A DNA stretch of 64,000 nt from Fibrella forsythiae (GCF_017353175.1 NZ_JAFMYW010000009.1:186001-250000), one strand, 5' to 3'; positions 24,499-34,317 are shown, counted from the stretch's first letter. Translations and numbers: made by a program. Notes: generated by a model not told the origin, from the sequence alone.

Positions 24499-26025
24499 TT
24501 TCCCTTCAATCGGCCCCGAATTGCTGATGAAGGCTACCTTCTTGCTGTCGGGCGACCAGGATGGGGTGTTGATGGTGCCCTGACCGCCGTACAGGTAGGC
24601 GATTGCCCGGGGTTTGGTTTTGACCGGATTGCCGTTTTCGAGGGGTAGGTGGCGCAGGTAGACACGCTTGTAGAACGGGTGATCGTCGGGTTTTACGTCT
24701 TGGCCGAACGAGAGGAACACCATCTGCTTGCCATCGGGTGAGATGTGCGGAAACCAGTTATTGAACTCGTCGTTGGTGATCTGCTCCTGCTCGCTGCCAT
24801 CGGCCTTCATGCGCCAGAGTTGCATCAGGCCGCTGCGGGTCGAGTTGAAATAAATGTACTTACCGTCGGGCGAATACTCGGGGCCGTCGTCCAGGCCTTT
24901 CGCCGTAGTGAGTTGAACCTCCGGGCCGCCTTCTGATGGTACTTTGTAAATATTGTAGTCGCCGTCGCGCTGGGCCGTGAAGACCAGCCATTTTCCATCA
25001 GGTGACCAGCCGTGTAGGTACGAATGACCAATGGGCGTAATCCGTTTGGGCGTTCCGCCGGTAATGGGCACCGTGTAAATGATCGACTTGGGACCGTCGG
25101 GCGTGGGTGTGTTGCTGTTGCTGAGGCCCAGCATCTTGCCATCGAATGAAATCACATGGTCGTTATTGTTGTTTGTCACCTCACCGGTATTGAGCAAGGT
25201 CGGCGTTTTCTTCTTCAGATCGAAGCGGTAAATTTTTCCGTCGCCGTTGTAGATCAGTGCCTTGTTGTCGAGCGTCCAGTTCGGGGCCTGAATCGATACG
25301 GGCGAGTGATACAGTTTTTCGCGGTGACCAGTAGCTACGTCTAATAATTCAAGGTCGCTTCCGAGGTATTGTTTGTACGGAACCAGCGTGGCGGGGGCAG
25401 GTACATACATGCGCACGTCCTGGAAAACGCCTTGTTCTACCACGTCTTTGTTGTGCGAGCCAATGAACAGACCCACGTAGACCTCGTCGCCCAGATCCAG
25501 ATCGGTCACTTCTTCAGTCACGAAGGTATCGCCGAATTTGGCCACCGACATGATGTATTTGTTGCCCTGCCGTTCGAGTTGAATCACGTCGGCTCCGGTC
25601 ATTTTGGAACGTACCTCTTCCGTTTTAGCTCCCTTCGTGCGTCGGAATTGCAGCGAGGTGAGTCCGTCGCCGTGTTCGGCTGCGTTGATGTGCGCCGAGT
25701 TGCTGTCCAGGCTGCTGCGGACCATCCAGCCCACTTTCCGGTGCGGGTCAACCCCTTTGCCAATGAGCGAGGCACGGGTTGTCAGGATGAAGTCGCCTTT
25801 CATGCGTTTCCACATAAAGTGAAACTCGTCATGATCGAACCAGATGTTGTAGCCCGCGCCCGACATCTTATACTCATTCGTTTTCGGGTCGAACTGCGCC
25901 GACCCCTTTTTAGCTACGTTGCCAATGTCGGTATGCCCGTCGAAGAGGCCGAGCTTCTGCGCCTGGGTGGGAGTTACGGCTGCCGCTATCAGGGTGGCTA
26001 ACAGGGCTAATTTTACTAGTTTCAT
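24496..26025 (-). CDS. Secreted TolB-like beta-propeller protein with lectin-like N-terminal domain
   Basis: The 509-residue protein has a Sec signal ('...AAVTPTQAQ', about 22 residues). A beta-sandwich domain (about 23-220) resembles DUF1349/concanavalin-like modules ('YNIWFDHDEFHFMWKRMKGD'). A six-bladed TolB/PD40 propeller follows with repeats such as 'SPDGKWLVFTA', 'SPDGKYIYFNS', 'SPDGKQMVFLS' and 'SPDSKKVAFIS'. It lies on the same strand and next to the mannan locus. A role in binding glycan or protein at the cell surface or in the periplasm is likely; no catalytic residues can be named. Confidence 0.83.
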   Translation of the reverse strand: MKLVKLALLATLIAAAVTPTQAQKLGLFDGHTDIGNVAKKGSAQFDPKTNEYKMSGAGYNIWFDHDEFHFMWKRMKGDFILTTRASLIGKGVDPHRKVGWMVRSSLDSNSAHINAAEHGDGLTSLQFRRTKGAKTEEVRSKMTGADVIQLERQGNKYIMSVAKFGDTFVTEEVTDLDLGDEVYVGLFIGSHNKDVVEQGVFQDVRMYVPAPATLVPYKQYLGSDLELLDVATGHREKLYHSPVSIQAPNWTLDNKALIYNGDGKIYRFDLKKKTPTLLNTGEVTNNNNDHVISFDGKMLGLSNSNTPTPDGPKSIIYTVPITGGTPKRITPIGHSYLHGWSPDGKWLVFTAQRDGDYNIYKVPSEGGPEVQLTTAKGLDDGPEYSPDGKYIYFNSTRSGLMQLWRMKADGSEQEQITNDEFNNWFPHISPDGKQMVFLSFGQDVKPDDHPFYKRVYLRHLPLENGNPVKTKPRAIAYLYGGQGTINTPSWSPDSKKVAFISNSGPIEGK

Positions 26026-26072
26026 TTGGAGAATTTTAGGATAAGGAGAAAGTCAGTGAACTTGATTTTATT

Positions 26073-26108
26073 TTTTTGTCATCCCTCCTTCCGTCGGGAT
26101 GACAAAAA
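26073..26108. terminator. Hairpin upstream of the TolB-like gene
   Basis: A 13-bp stem (TTTTTGTCATCCC, 26073-26085, with 26096-26108) with T-run and A-run flanks sits between the GH26 stop and the TolB-like start, both on the minus strand. It could terminate transcription from the GH26 side. Confidence 0.7.
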
Positions 26109-26168
26109 ACAAGCATTTTGTAGTAGAGCGCGAGGCAACAGAAAACAGCAAACTGTAAACTGGCCTTG

Positions 26169-27890
26169 TCAGTACGTCACAACCCTCAAAGTCTTCGCGC
26201 CGACCTGACTACTGACTTGTAGGAAATAGATCCCCGGTTGTGAACCTACGGTAAGCTGATGCCGGGACGTAGCCGATGTGGGGATGATCCGTTCATCGGC
26301 CACGTCCCGGCCCAGCGTGTCGGTCAGGCGGAGGGTAAGGGGCATAGATTTAGCTCCTTTGATCTCCAGGTTGACCAGGTTTCCGCGAACCGGGTTGCCC
26401 AGCACAACCAGTTGAAACGGAGGCTCTACGGCGGTGATCACCGGAGCAACAGACCGCCAGTCGGGCAGTTCGTCGCGGGTGATCACATCGGCATCGAGGA
26501 AGATCGTTTTTAGCTGATCGATGGGTTGTTTTTTGATGTAATCAGTGCCGGTCCAGACCGAGAACCACGACCACCAGGTGCCGAAACCGCGAATTTTATC
26601 GGCGTTGGGTAGGTTACCCGTTTCCGACAGCGTGACCAGTTTTTTGCCATTCAGGGGCGTCAGGGCACTGCTCCAGTTGCCGCTCATGTTCGACGTGGCA
26701 TCAGCGTACACGTCCAGTCCAACCACATCCACGTATTGATCACCGGGGTACCAGTCGGCGCTGAACGTGTCGGTGGCGGTATAGACCCAGATCAGGTTGT
26801 GCAGGCTGTGGTAGTTCGTCAGGCGATCATAGAGAATACTCCAAAGCTCCTTAAACGAGCCGGCGCCTTTAGCACCCCACCAAAACCAGCCACCGGGGGC
26901 TTCGTGCAGCGGGCGCCAGAGTACAGGTACATCAGCTGTCTGAAGTTTTTTAAGCTGCAGCGCAATGGCGTCGATATCGCTTAAGAGCAATTTGTATTTC
27001 GCGCCGTTTTTATCGGCCAGCACCGCCGCCAGGTCGAAGGTCGTGGCATCGGCGTAAAAACCGCGCCACCAGAGCTTGTCGGGGGCCAGATTGATCAGGT
27101 CGGTGGGGGCGTTCCAGTGCCACATCAGGCTGATGATGCCCCGACCGTCGCCCTTTTTTGCCCAGTCGATAATGGCTTCAGCTGTGCGTACAGGCTTCGC
27201 GTTGTTCTGCACCCGGGTAGGGGAGTAGTCGATCAGGTCGAATGAGCCGATGGCAGGTTCTTTGCCGGTTTTCTCCAGAATGTATTCCACGTCGTCCTGC
27301 TGCGCCGAAATCACTTTGCTGCCGTACTGATCGACGAGATACGAAAAGAGGCCTTTCGTCGAGGCCGTTGCCTGTGCATCGACCAGCGTTTTGGGTGGTT
27401 TAGTTGGTAGTACGGCGGTGGTCGGGGTTAGTAGTAAATAATCGACGTCGAAGTAACCCCAGCCCCGAAAAACGGTGATGGTGTTCTGACCTTCTTTCAG
27501 CATGAATTTGCCCAGGCTTGCCGTTCTGAAACCGGTTGCTGTTTGTATAAGCGTGCCGTTTCCCTTTTCGTCGTTCACCTGAAAGTCGATGCCTTTGTTG
27601 CCGGAAGGTGACGAGTACCCGATGGTCAGCTCATACAAACCCGCCTTTGCCGAGAAGGTCATCACGATTTTGTCGGTGTCCAGGTCGAGGCCGGTAACGT
27701 ACCCGGTGCCTGAATAGCCTGCCGTGGCGGTGGCAATGGTAACGCCCGTCAGCACGCCCGTTTCCGCTTCGACCCGAATCGGATCGGCGGCGAAAGTGGG
27801 AAGGGCGCAAGTCAGGAAGAAAAGAAGCAGGATGAATCTGCCCTTGCCAGTCAGCATCTGTTGATATGTATTGGATAAAGTATACTTCAT
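26169..27890 (-). CDS. GH26 beta-mannanase with CBM35-like domain and T9SS tail
   Basis: The start at 27890 is chosen because it gives 'MKYTLSNTYQQ' and a hydrophobic signal ending '...ALPTFAAD'; the longer open frame runs into intergenic repeat. The 573-residue product has an N-terminal CBM35-type jelly roll ('RVEAETGVLTGVTIA', about 45-170) and a GH26 barrel with the acid/base Glu in 'WRPLHEAPGGWFWWG' near residue 325 and the nucleophile in 'LSETGNLP' near 421. A C-terminal type IX secretion sorting domain ends 'GIYFLQVSSQVGAKTLRVV'. It cleaves beta-1,4-mannan and is probably surface-anchored. It is last in the susC-susD-IPT-GH26 string. Confidence 0.92.
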   Translation of the reverse strand: MKYTLSNTYQQMLTGKGRFILLLFFLTCALPTFAADPIRVEAETGVLTGVTIATATAGYSGTGYVTGLDLDTDKIVMTFSAKAGLYELTIGYSSPSGNKGIDFQVNDEKGNGTLIQTATGFRTASLGKFMLKEGQNTITVFRGWGYFDVDYLLLTPTTAVLPTKPPKTLVDAQATASTKGLFSYLVDQYGSKVISAQQDDVEYILEKTGKEPAIGSFDLIDYSPTRVQNNAKPVRTAEAIIDWAKKGDGRGIISLMWHWNAPTDLINLAPDKLWWRGFYADATTFDLAAVLADKNGAKYKLLLSDIDAIALQLKKLQTADVPVLWRPLHEAPGGWFWWGAKGAGSFKELWSILYDRLTNYHSLHNLIWVYTATDTFSADWYPGDQYVDVVGLDVYADATSNMSGNWSSALTPLNGKKLVTLSETGNLPNADKIRGFGTWWSWFSVWTGTDYIKKQPIDQLKTIFLDADVITRDELPDWRSVAPVITAVEPPFQLVVLGNPVRGNLVNLEIKGAKSMPLTLRLTDTLGRDVADERIIPTSATSRHQLTVGSQPGIYFLQVSSQVGAKTLRVVTY

Positions 27891-27933
27891 AAAAGGTTTT
27901 TCAGAGGCGTTGATTTGTGGATGAAGGGGGTTG

Positions 27934-28042
27934 GGTACGTTGCTTTTTGTTTTTTGCTCGTGTGTTGGCTTCGCACTGTATTGCTTCGCGAGTCGTGCCC
28001 TTCGACAGGCTCGCGAAGCATCACTCGCCAAAGCAACGTACC
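27934..28042. repeat. Nested inverted repeats upstream of GH26
   Basis: The outer 13-bp arms (GGTACGTTGCTTT, 27934-27946, with 28030-28042) enclose inner 11-bp arms (TGCTTCGCGAG, 27982-27992, with 28010-28020). The inner loop contains CCCTTCGACAGG. ACGTACCT occurs at 28036. Confidence 0.82.
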
Positions 28043-28059
28043 TGTGTATACCACTCAAA

Positions 28060-28091
28060 AAAAGAGCACCGAACTGCTCCGGTGCTCTTTT
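28060..28091. terminator. Bidirectional terminator hairpin between IPT and GH26 genes
   Basis: An 11-bp stem (AAAAGAGCACC, 28060-28070, with 28081-28091) with a 10-base loop, A-run on one side and T-run on the other. It could attenuate read-through from the IPT gene into GH26. Confidence 0.82.
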
Positions 28092-28132
28092 CACGTGTAG
28101 CTAAGTTGCCAGCGGCAACGTACCTAAAGCCG

Positions 28133-29221
28133 TTACTTCACCAGCATGATGTTGTCGAAGTAAAATACTTCATCCTGCTTGTCGGGGCCTTTGATACGGA
28201 AGCCAAGTTGCTGCATGGTCTTTCCGGGAGCCCAGAAATCCATATCTGCGATTTTGATTTTGAAGTAGTTCCAGACACCCGCTTTCACGTTGATCTGGTT
28301 GGCATCAACGAAGTTACCGAATCCGGCTTTACTGGCGTCGGTGGTCACGAACAACGGATAATCGACCGAGCCGCCTTTGATCCAGCCTGTCAGGTACGTA
28401 TACGACGCATCGTACTTCACGCCACCCCAGTTAGCGAAGGCCATCAGGTGCCAGTTGCCTTTCTGGTAGTTTTTCGAGGCTGACGCTGTGCCGAATACGG
28501 CTTCTTTGGTTGATACAGCACCCGCGTCACCCCATGAATTGTCCTGGTAACCAGCGCCGTACGCATCGGTAAAGATTGGGAACGCTTTGTCGATGTTAGT
28601 GAATTCCTGCTTCGTACGAATCCGGCCCGTGCTGTTGGTGATGGCCAACGTACCCCGGTTCAGCGATGAAGCCGGCATGGTGATGACCAGCTCTTTTTTC
28701 GACTTCGATACGATAGTTGCCGCATCCGAAATACCCTTCAGCGAGTCAGCAACGGCTACTGATGTTACGTCGTCGAGGTTATTGCCGGTGATGGTCACTT
28801 TAGTGCCTTTCGTAAAATCCAGCATCGAGATCGTGGTCACGGTTGGGAACGCCAGCACCTTGAATGGTACGGTCAGTGTTTGACCGGCACTGTTGGTGAG
28901 CATGATGTTCTGCTTACCACCGGCGGCTTCGGTGGGTACCCGGAACAGAATAGCACCATCGGTATTCAGTGTCGTCTGAAAACCAGCAGGTACGTTCTGT
29001 TTCTCGAACATGATCGTCCGGATATCGCCCAAACCGGTTCCGGTCAGGGTTACTAACGTACCACCCGCCGCTGAGTCGGGCATAATCTTGGTGGCGACGG
29101 GATTACCTGGTCCAATTTGGGGACGCCCGTCGGTATCCTTTTGGCATGAGCTGATGACCAACCCGGCTGCCAGAGTCAGTGCAGATAGGCCCGCTACGCT
29201 ATATAAGGTGTTGAATTTCAT
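28133..29221 (-). CDS. IPT/TIG-domain surface glycan-binding lipoprotein
   Basis: The 362-residue protein has a lipoprotein signal with Cys at about residue 26 ('LVISSC'). Two IPT/TIG repeats follow ('PDSAAGGTLVTLTGTGLGDI', 'DFTKGTKVTITGNNLDDV'), then a C-terminal beta-sandwich ('VWNYFKIKIADMDFWAP', 'FYFDNIMLVK') like that of surface glycan-binding proteins encoded after susD. It should help capture mannan chains at the outer surface. It lies between susD and GH26 on the minus strand, the usual place for such a protein. No catalytic residues are seen. Confidence 0.88.
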   Translation of the reverse strand: MKFNTLYSVAGLSALTLAAGLVISSCQKDTDGRPQIGPGNPVATKIMPDSAAGGTLVTLTGTGLGDIRTIMFEKQNVPAGFQTTLNTDGAILFRVPTEAAGGKQNIMLTNSAGQTLTVPFKVLAFPTVTTISMLDFTKGTKVTITGNNLDDVTSVAVADSLKGISDAATIVSKSKKELVITMPASSLNRGTLAITNSTGRIRTKQEFTNIDKAFPIFTDAYGAGYQDNSWGDAGAVSTKEAVFGTASASKNYQKGNWHLMAFANWGGVKYDASYTYLTGWIKGGSVDYPLFVTTDASKAGFGNFVDANQINVKAGVWNYFKIKIADMDFWAPGKTMQQLGFRIKGPDKQDEVFYFDNIMLVK

Positions 29222-29244
29222 GTGCTTTTTAGGATTTGGGATTT

Positions 29245-29321
29245 GGGATTGCGGATTTGGGATTTGCTTCGCTTAGGTTCAGCATTGTGCCAAGCAGAGC
29301 AAATCCCAAATCCGCAATCCC
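29245..29321. repeat. GGGATTT word-array inverted repeat between susD and IPT genes
   Basis: Arms 29245-29268 and 29298-29321 are perfectly complementary over 24 bp. The left side continues outward as repeated GGATTTGGGATTTGGG words. On the plus strand the left part has five G-runs within about 30 bases, so a two- or three-tetrad G-quadruplex is conceivable. Confidence 0.92.
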
Positions 29322-29331
29322 ACATCCGATA

Positions 29332-30903
29332 TCATTTATAATATGGAACGGGGTCTTTGCCCAACTCGGGGTCCTGAACGATCTCGCCAGCGGGGATAGG
29401 CAGGAACATCTTGTCTTCCGAGAAGTTAGTGATGAAGCTCGAATAAGCTTTGGTACCCCGATCCTGCTTGTCGATAATCGCTTTGGCAGCGGCATACCCC
29501 TGGCGCTGAAGGTCATACCAGTAGTCGCCTTCGAAGGCAAACTCGACCCGGCGTTCGTGCAGGATGTCTTTGTTCGTGATTGCCGATTTAGCAGGCAGGC
29601 CAGCGCGGCTCCGCACTTTGTTCAGGGCGTCCAGTGCTTTCGCATCTGATGTTGAAGCCTGACCGCCCAGAATTGCTTCGGCGTAGATCAGCAGAATGTC
29701 GGCGTAACGCAGCAGCACCACGTTGTTGCCCGAACCCTGACCCAGTACCGGATCGCCACCGAACGTTTTGCCCGGACCCGCAAAGTATTTTACGATGTTC
29801 GAGCGTGTTGGTGCCAGGCTACCACCGTCGTTCACGGGCTGTAGGGTATCGTATTTGAACCCGTTGGCCATGAAGGCGTTATAGGCAGGGGCATTGGCGC
29901 GCTGTGGTTTCCAGCTTGGGTTGGTCCAGCCTTGTTCCATTACCGACCATTTGCGACGCAGATCACCAAATTCGTACTCTTTCAGGATATCTACCGATGG
30001 CACATACATTTCCCAGGCGTCGGCCTCCGATGTACGAAGGGCACCTGCGCCACGGTCCGGATTTTTGATGTTGCCCGTTCCCCAGGGATCAGCCGCAAAC
30101 TGGTGCTGAATCGAGAAGAGCGTTTCGGGGTTATTGTTCATGCTCGCCTTGGTGAACATGCCCTGATAGTCGCTCACCAGCATGTACTTACCTGAGTTAA
30201 TCACCTCTTCGGCTTTGGCTTTGGCGTTGGCATAATCTTTCTGATACAGGTACAGCTTGGCCATCATGCCTTTCGCCACATACTTGGTCAACCGGCCAGG
30301 TACGTCCGACTCAGGCAGGGCTTTCTCGGCAATCTGCATCTCTTCCAGCGCAAACCGGAGTACGTCTTTTTGCAGGTAACGTGGAATGTTGAAGTTGCCC
30401 GACAGCGCCGTTGCTCCCGGATCGGTAATGATCGGCGCGGCTCCCCAGGTACGGGCAATAAAGAAGTACAGCATGCCCCGGATGTAGTGGCATTCGGCAA
30501 TGGCGGGGTCCAGATACGAGGCATCACCACCAGCGGCTTTCTTCTCTTCAAACGTTTTGATCATCACGTTGGCATAGCCGATGATCTTGTAAAAAGCACC
30601 CCACGATGCCCCGATACGTTCCGAAGCGGCCGATACCGAGAAGTTCAGGTATTCGGTGTCGGTGTAGGTGAACATATTGCCGGCCATTACGTCACCGATG
30701 GCGTCCTGCGCACGGCTTTCGTAGTTCCGCCAGGGCAGCCCGCTGTAGAGCGTACTGGTAGCGGCCCGCACTTCCTCGGCGTTGTTGTAGTAGTTACCGG
30801 TGGTGGTACCCGACAGCGAAGGCCGTTCAATGAAGGTTTCTTTGCAGCCGGTCAGGAGCAGGGCCGGAGCCAGCATAGCTGCATATATGATGTTACGTTT
30901 CAT
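29332..30903 (-). CDS. susD: SusD/RagB family outer-membrane lipoprotein (mannan locus)
   Basis: The 523-residue protein has a lipobox at 'LLLTGC' (Cys 20) and the SusD fold: N-terminal 'NYYNNAEEVRAATSTLYSG', TPR-like 'ECHYIRGMLYFFIARTWGAAP', and the C-terminal region 'YADILLIYAEAILGG' and 'ALNKVRSRAGLP' with 'ERRVEFAFEGDYWYDLQR'. It works as the lid of the SusC transporter and binds glycans. A 25-bp perfect hairpin fills the space to susC. Substrate specificity is inferred from the GH26 gene. Confidence 0.93.
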   Translation of the reverse strand: MKRNIIYAAMLAPALLLTGCKETFIERPSLSGTTTGNYYNNAEEVRAATSTLYSGLPWRNYESRAQDAIGDVMAGNMFTYTDTEYLNFSVSAASERIGASWGAFYKIIGYANVMIKTFEEKKAAGGDASYLDPAIAECHYIRGMLYFFIARTWGAAPIITDPGATALSGNFNIPRYLQKDVLRFALEEMQIAEKALPESDVPGRLTKYVAKGMMAKLYLYQKDYANAKAKAEEVINSGKYMLVSDYQGMFTKASMNNNPETLFSIQHQFAADPWGTGNIKNPDRGAGALRTSEADAWEMYVPSVDILKEYEFGDLRRKWSVMEQGWTNPSWKPQRANAPAYNAFMANGFKYDTLQPVNDGGSLAPTRSNIVKYFAGPGKTFGGDPVLGQGSGNNVVLLRYADILLIYAEAILGGQASTSDAKALDALNKVRSRAGLPAKSAITNKDILHERRVEFAFEGDYWYDLQRQGYAAAKAIIDKQDRGTKAYSSFITNFSEDKMFLPIPAGEIVQDPELGKDPVPYYK

Positions 30904-30917
30904 GTCTTTTTGAGTTT

Positions 30918-30984
30918 TACCCCCAACCCCCTAAAGGGGGCTAATGCTCCGCGACGGAGAGCCCCCTTTAGGGGGTTGGGGGTA
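30918..30984. repeat. Perfect 25-bp inverted repeat between susC and susD
   Basis: Arms 30918-30942 and 30960-30984 are exactly complementary over 25 bp (TACCCCCAACCCCCTAAAGG... and its complement), with a 17-base loop. It could set the ratio of susC to susD transcripts by attenuation or 3'-end protection. The G-rich strand is also quadruplex-prone. Confidence 0.93.
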
Positions 30985-30990
30985 TTTTTT

Positions 30991-33900
30991 CTAGAATTGC
31001 AGATTCGCGCCGATCGTGAACGTACGTGGGTTCGGGTAGTGGCCGGTGTCGACGTTCATCAGCTTGATGCTGTTATTGAATGCGCCGATTTCAGGATCGT
31101 AGCCCGAATATTTCGTGAACGTCTTCAGGTTCTGTACGGTACCGTAAATACGCAGGTTCTGAATTTTAACCCGGCTCAACAGCGCCTTAGGCAGGCGGTA
31201 GCCAATCGAGATGTTCTGAATCCGCATGTACGACGCATCCTCAACGTACCGGTCCGACATGGCCGTGTTGTTCTTGTTGGTGTTCGTAAAGCGGGGTAAT
31301 GATCCGTTCGGGTTTTCAGCCGTGTAGCGGTCGTTCACCGTGTTCATCTGGTTGGTATAGGCGTTGCTCATGCCTTCCAGCTGCCAGCGAAGGAAGTTGA
31401 ATGCCTTGGCACCCTGGCTACCTTGCAGAAATACCGAGAAATCGAAATCGCCGTAGTTCAGCGTGTTGGTGAAGCCATAAGTGAACTTGGGCAGTGGGCT
31501 ACCAATAAATGTGTAGTCACTAGCATCGATCTTCTTATCGCCGTTCTGATCCTTGAAGCGGATATCGCCCAGCCACGTTTCTGTCTGATTCACTTTATAG
31601 CCAAACTGGGGCAGGCTGGCGTCGAGGTCGGCTTGCGTGCGGAACAGGCCGTCGGTCTGCAGACCCCAGAACGAACCAACAGGACGGCCCGGCGTGGTGT
31701 GTGTGATCAGGTAGTTGTTGTAGTATACCTTACCATCCAGTGCCGAGGCGGCCGAAGCGGCTTTGTCGTAGGTATTGTTAAATTGGGTAAACACGAGGTT
31801 CGTCTTCCAGCTGAAATTGCCTTTCTTGATGTTGGTCGTCGTGATTCCGATATCAACCCCCGTGTTGGTCATCTGACCGGCGTTACCCAGCGGTGCTTTC
31901 AGATCGTCCCACTGGTCGCCTACACCGATCAGGTTCGGGCCTGTCAGGAAGATGATCATGTCGGACGTTACTTTCTTGTACACGTCGATCGTTGCATCAA
32001 CACGGCCGCCGAGGAAGCCCAGGTCAACACCTACGTTGGCAGTTTTCACCGTTTCCCATTTCAGGTTCGGGTTTGGAATACCGTTGATCATGTTCGATGA
32101 ACCAAAACCAACGGGTCCTGAGAAGAACGTTACCGCACCCACATACGCCGGGTTCGGTGCGCCACCGGGGAAGTTCTGGTTACCCACAACCCCGTAGCCA
32201 ACACGCAGTTTCGTGTAGCTCAGCACATTGGCCACCGATCCTTTCATGAACTTCTCGTTCGAGATCGTCCAGCCAGCCGATACACCGGGGAATACACCCC
32301 ACCGGTTGTTCGGGCCGAAGTTCGACGAACCATCTGTCCGGATACTGGCCGACAGCGAGTACTTGTCATCGAAGGTATAGTTGGCCCGGGCAAAGTACGA
32401 TTCCATAGCCCACTGCCCCTTGCCACCATTCAGGCCCCAGGTTGTCTGGTCGGCGCTACCGGTGCTGAGGTCAAAAATGTTGGCCTGCAGATCCACTTTC
32501 GTACCCGAAATGCTCTGGTAGTACGAGTTCTGCGCCTGGTGACCCAATGTGGCCTGAATACCATGCTTACCCTGATACAGATTGTAGTTCAGGTAGTTGG
32601 TCAGCGACCAGTAGTAGCTGTCAGACCGGCCGTCGATCAGCTTGCTACGGAACGATGTGCTCCCCACGTTACCGGCTTTCTGGTAGGCAATGTTATTATC
32701 CTGCCCCAGCGAGTACGACAGGTCATTACGGAGGGTCAGCCCTTTTGCCAGTGTCAGTTCGGCATAGAGGCTTCCGAAAATGTTGTTGGTCGTTTTTGTA
32801 TTGCCCCGGAACTGGCTGTTACCAACCAGGTTTGAGCCGTAATACTGCACGCCACCAACCGTTTGGCCACCGCCCCAGGTGCCGTCGATGTTCTTGATCG
32901 GCGTCAGTGGGCTGGTCGACGCACCCCACCAGATCGTACCTTCGGCGGCATCGGCCAGCGATACGTTCTGGATGCTGCGCGATACGTTGGCGCTGATGCC
33001 TACTTTGGCCCAGCTTTTCAGTTGCGTATCGAGGCTAAAGCGCGACGAGTAGCGTTTGAAATCAGAACCAAGCAGAATACCCGTGTTATCGAAGTAATTC
33101 AAGGAGAGGTAGTACGTCGTTTTGTTCTGACCGCCCGAGAAGCTCAACTGATGGTTGTTGATCTTACCGTGCTGGAACATCGCCTCCTGCCAATCGGTAC
33201 CGGAACCGAGCAGATCAGGATTCTTGAACTCATCAGAAACGGGGTTACCAATAATGGGTAACACAGCGTTCTGGTATTTGGCAAACGAGCGCAAATCCAT
33301 CAGGTCGAGACGGCGGGCCACTTCCGACACGCCGGTGTACATCTCGTAGTTGATCTTGCCCTCGCCCTGCTTGCCCTTCTTGGTCGTGATCAGAATAACG
33401 CCGTTGGCCGCCTGCGATCCGTAGATAGCCTGCGATGATGCATCTTTCAACACGTCGATCGATTCGATGTCGTTTGGGTTCAGCATAGCCATCACCGAGT
33501 TACCGGTTTGTCCATCGCCGCCACCCAGACCAGCGTAGCCTGTGTTTGATGACGTGTTGCCGCCTACGAACGGCACACCGTCGATCACGAACAGCGGATC
33601 ATTGCTGTTGATCGACGTTACGCCCCGTACTTTCACTGACACGCCACCACCCGGCTGACCGCCATTGCTGGTTACCGTTACCCCGGCTGCTTTACCCTGC
33701 AACAACTGGTCGATACCGGCGGCAGGAATGTCTTTCAGATCCGACGCTTTCACCGTGGTGATCGATGATGTTACGTCTGACCGCTTCTGCGTACCATAAC
33801 CGATAACAACCACTTCGTCGAGTGCCTGACCAGTATTCTGTAATGTAATGTTCAGCGTTGTGCGCGTGCCTACTTCCACTTCCTGCGTGGTCATGCCGAT

Positions 33901-34218
33901 GAACGAGACAACAAGTATTTTAGCGCCTGCGGGCATGTTGATCGAGAACGCACCGTTGGCATCGGTGGTGGTACCCAACTGCGTGCCTTTTACCGATACA
34001 GTGGCACCCGGAAGGCCGTTGCCTTTTTCGTCAGAGATTGTCCCTTTGATCAGCCCCTTCGTATCAGAAGGGCCGGAAAGGTCACGTTGCGCGCCTTTAA
34101 CAGATGCCAGCGCGACCGTTTTTTTATCGATGGCTGGTCTTGCGGCCGTTCTGTCCTGAGCACTGACGCTTAGCCAGCTGCTCAAGAGTACGGCCCCTGA
34201 AAGCACATGTTTAATCAT
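30991..34218 (-). CDS. susC: SusC/RagA family TonB-dependent transporter (mannan locus)
   Basis: The 1075-residue protein has a signal peptide ('...LLSSWLSVSAQ'), a carboxypeptidase-D regulatory-like domain ('GTISDEKGNGLPGATVSVKG', about 57-135), a TonB-box region 'LDEVVVIGYGTQKR' near 137-150, a plug domain ('DIPAAGIDQLLQGKAAGVTV') and a large beta-barrel ending '...PRTFTIGANLQF' with the terminal aromatic. It imports oligosaccharides across the outer membrane with SusD as lid. It is the first gene of the minus-strand mannan string, 99 bases from the histidine kinase stop. Confidence 0.94.
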   Translation of the reverse strand: MIKHVLSGAVLLSSWLSVSAQDRTAARPAIDKKTVALASVKGAQRDLSGPSDTKGLIKGTISDEKGNGLPGATVSVKGTQLGTTTDANGAFSINMPAGAKILVVSFIGMTTQEVEVGTRTTLNITLQNTGQALDEVVVIGYGTQKRSDVTSSITTVKASDLKDIPAAGIDQLLQGKAAGVTVTSNGGQPGGGVSVKVRGVTSINSNDPLFVIDGVPFVGGNTSSNTGYAGLGGGDGQTGNSVMAMLNPNDIESIDVLKDASSQAIYGSQAANGVILITTKKGKQGEGKINYEMYTGVSEVARRLDLMDLRSFAKYQNAVLPIIGNPVSDEFKNPDLLGSGTDWQEAMFQHGKINNHQLSFSGGQNKTTYYLSLNYFDNTGILLGSDFKRYSSRFSLDTQLKSWAKVGISANVSRSIQNVSLADAAEGTIWWGASTSPLTPIKNIDGTWGGGQTVGGVQYYGSNLVGNSQFRGNTKTTNNIFGSLYAELTLAKGLTLRNDLSYSLGQDNNIAYQKAGNVGSTSFRSKLIDGRSDSYYWSLTNYLNYNLYQGKHGIQATLGHQAQNSYYQSISGTKVDLQANIFDLSTGSADQTTWGLNGGKGQWAMESYFARANYTFDDKYSLSASIRTDGSSNFGPNNRWGVFPGVSAGWTISNEKFMKGSVANVLSYTKLRVGYGVVGNQNFPGGAPNPAYVGAVTFFSGPVGFGSSNMINGIPNPNLKWETVKTANVGVDLGFLGGRVDATIDVYKKVTSDMIIFLTGPNLIGVGDQWDDLKAPLGNAGQMTNTGVDIGITTTNIKKGNFSWKTNLVFTQFNNTYDKAASAASALDGKVYYNNYLITHTTPGRPVGSFWGLQTDGLFRTQADLDASLPQFGYKVNQTETWLGDIRFKDQNGDKKIDASDYTFIGSPLPKFTYGFTNTLNYGDFDFSVFLQGSQGAKAFNFLRWQLEGMSNAYTNQMNTVNDRYTAENPNGSLPRFTNTNKNNTAMSDRYVEDASYMRIQNISIGYRLPKALLSRVKIQNLRIYGTVQNLKTFTKYSGYDPEIGAFNNSIKLMNVDTGHYPNPRTFTIGANLQF

Positions 34219-34317
34219 AAGAGTGGAGTTAATTGTGACAGTAATGATTGTAAGAATGATTTATCGAACGGAAAGAGCAAAAGGGTGTCAAAGACTGGCT
34301 GTGTTTGTCTTGTTAGT

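Noticed and set aside
26169-28094. Longer GH26 start at 28094
   Set aside because: The extra 68 residues are encoded by hairpin and terminator sequence; the signal peptide starts at 27890.
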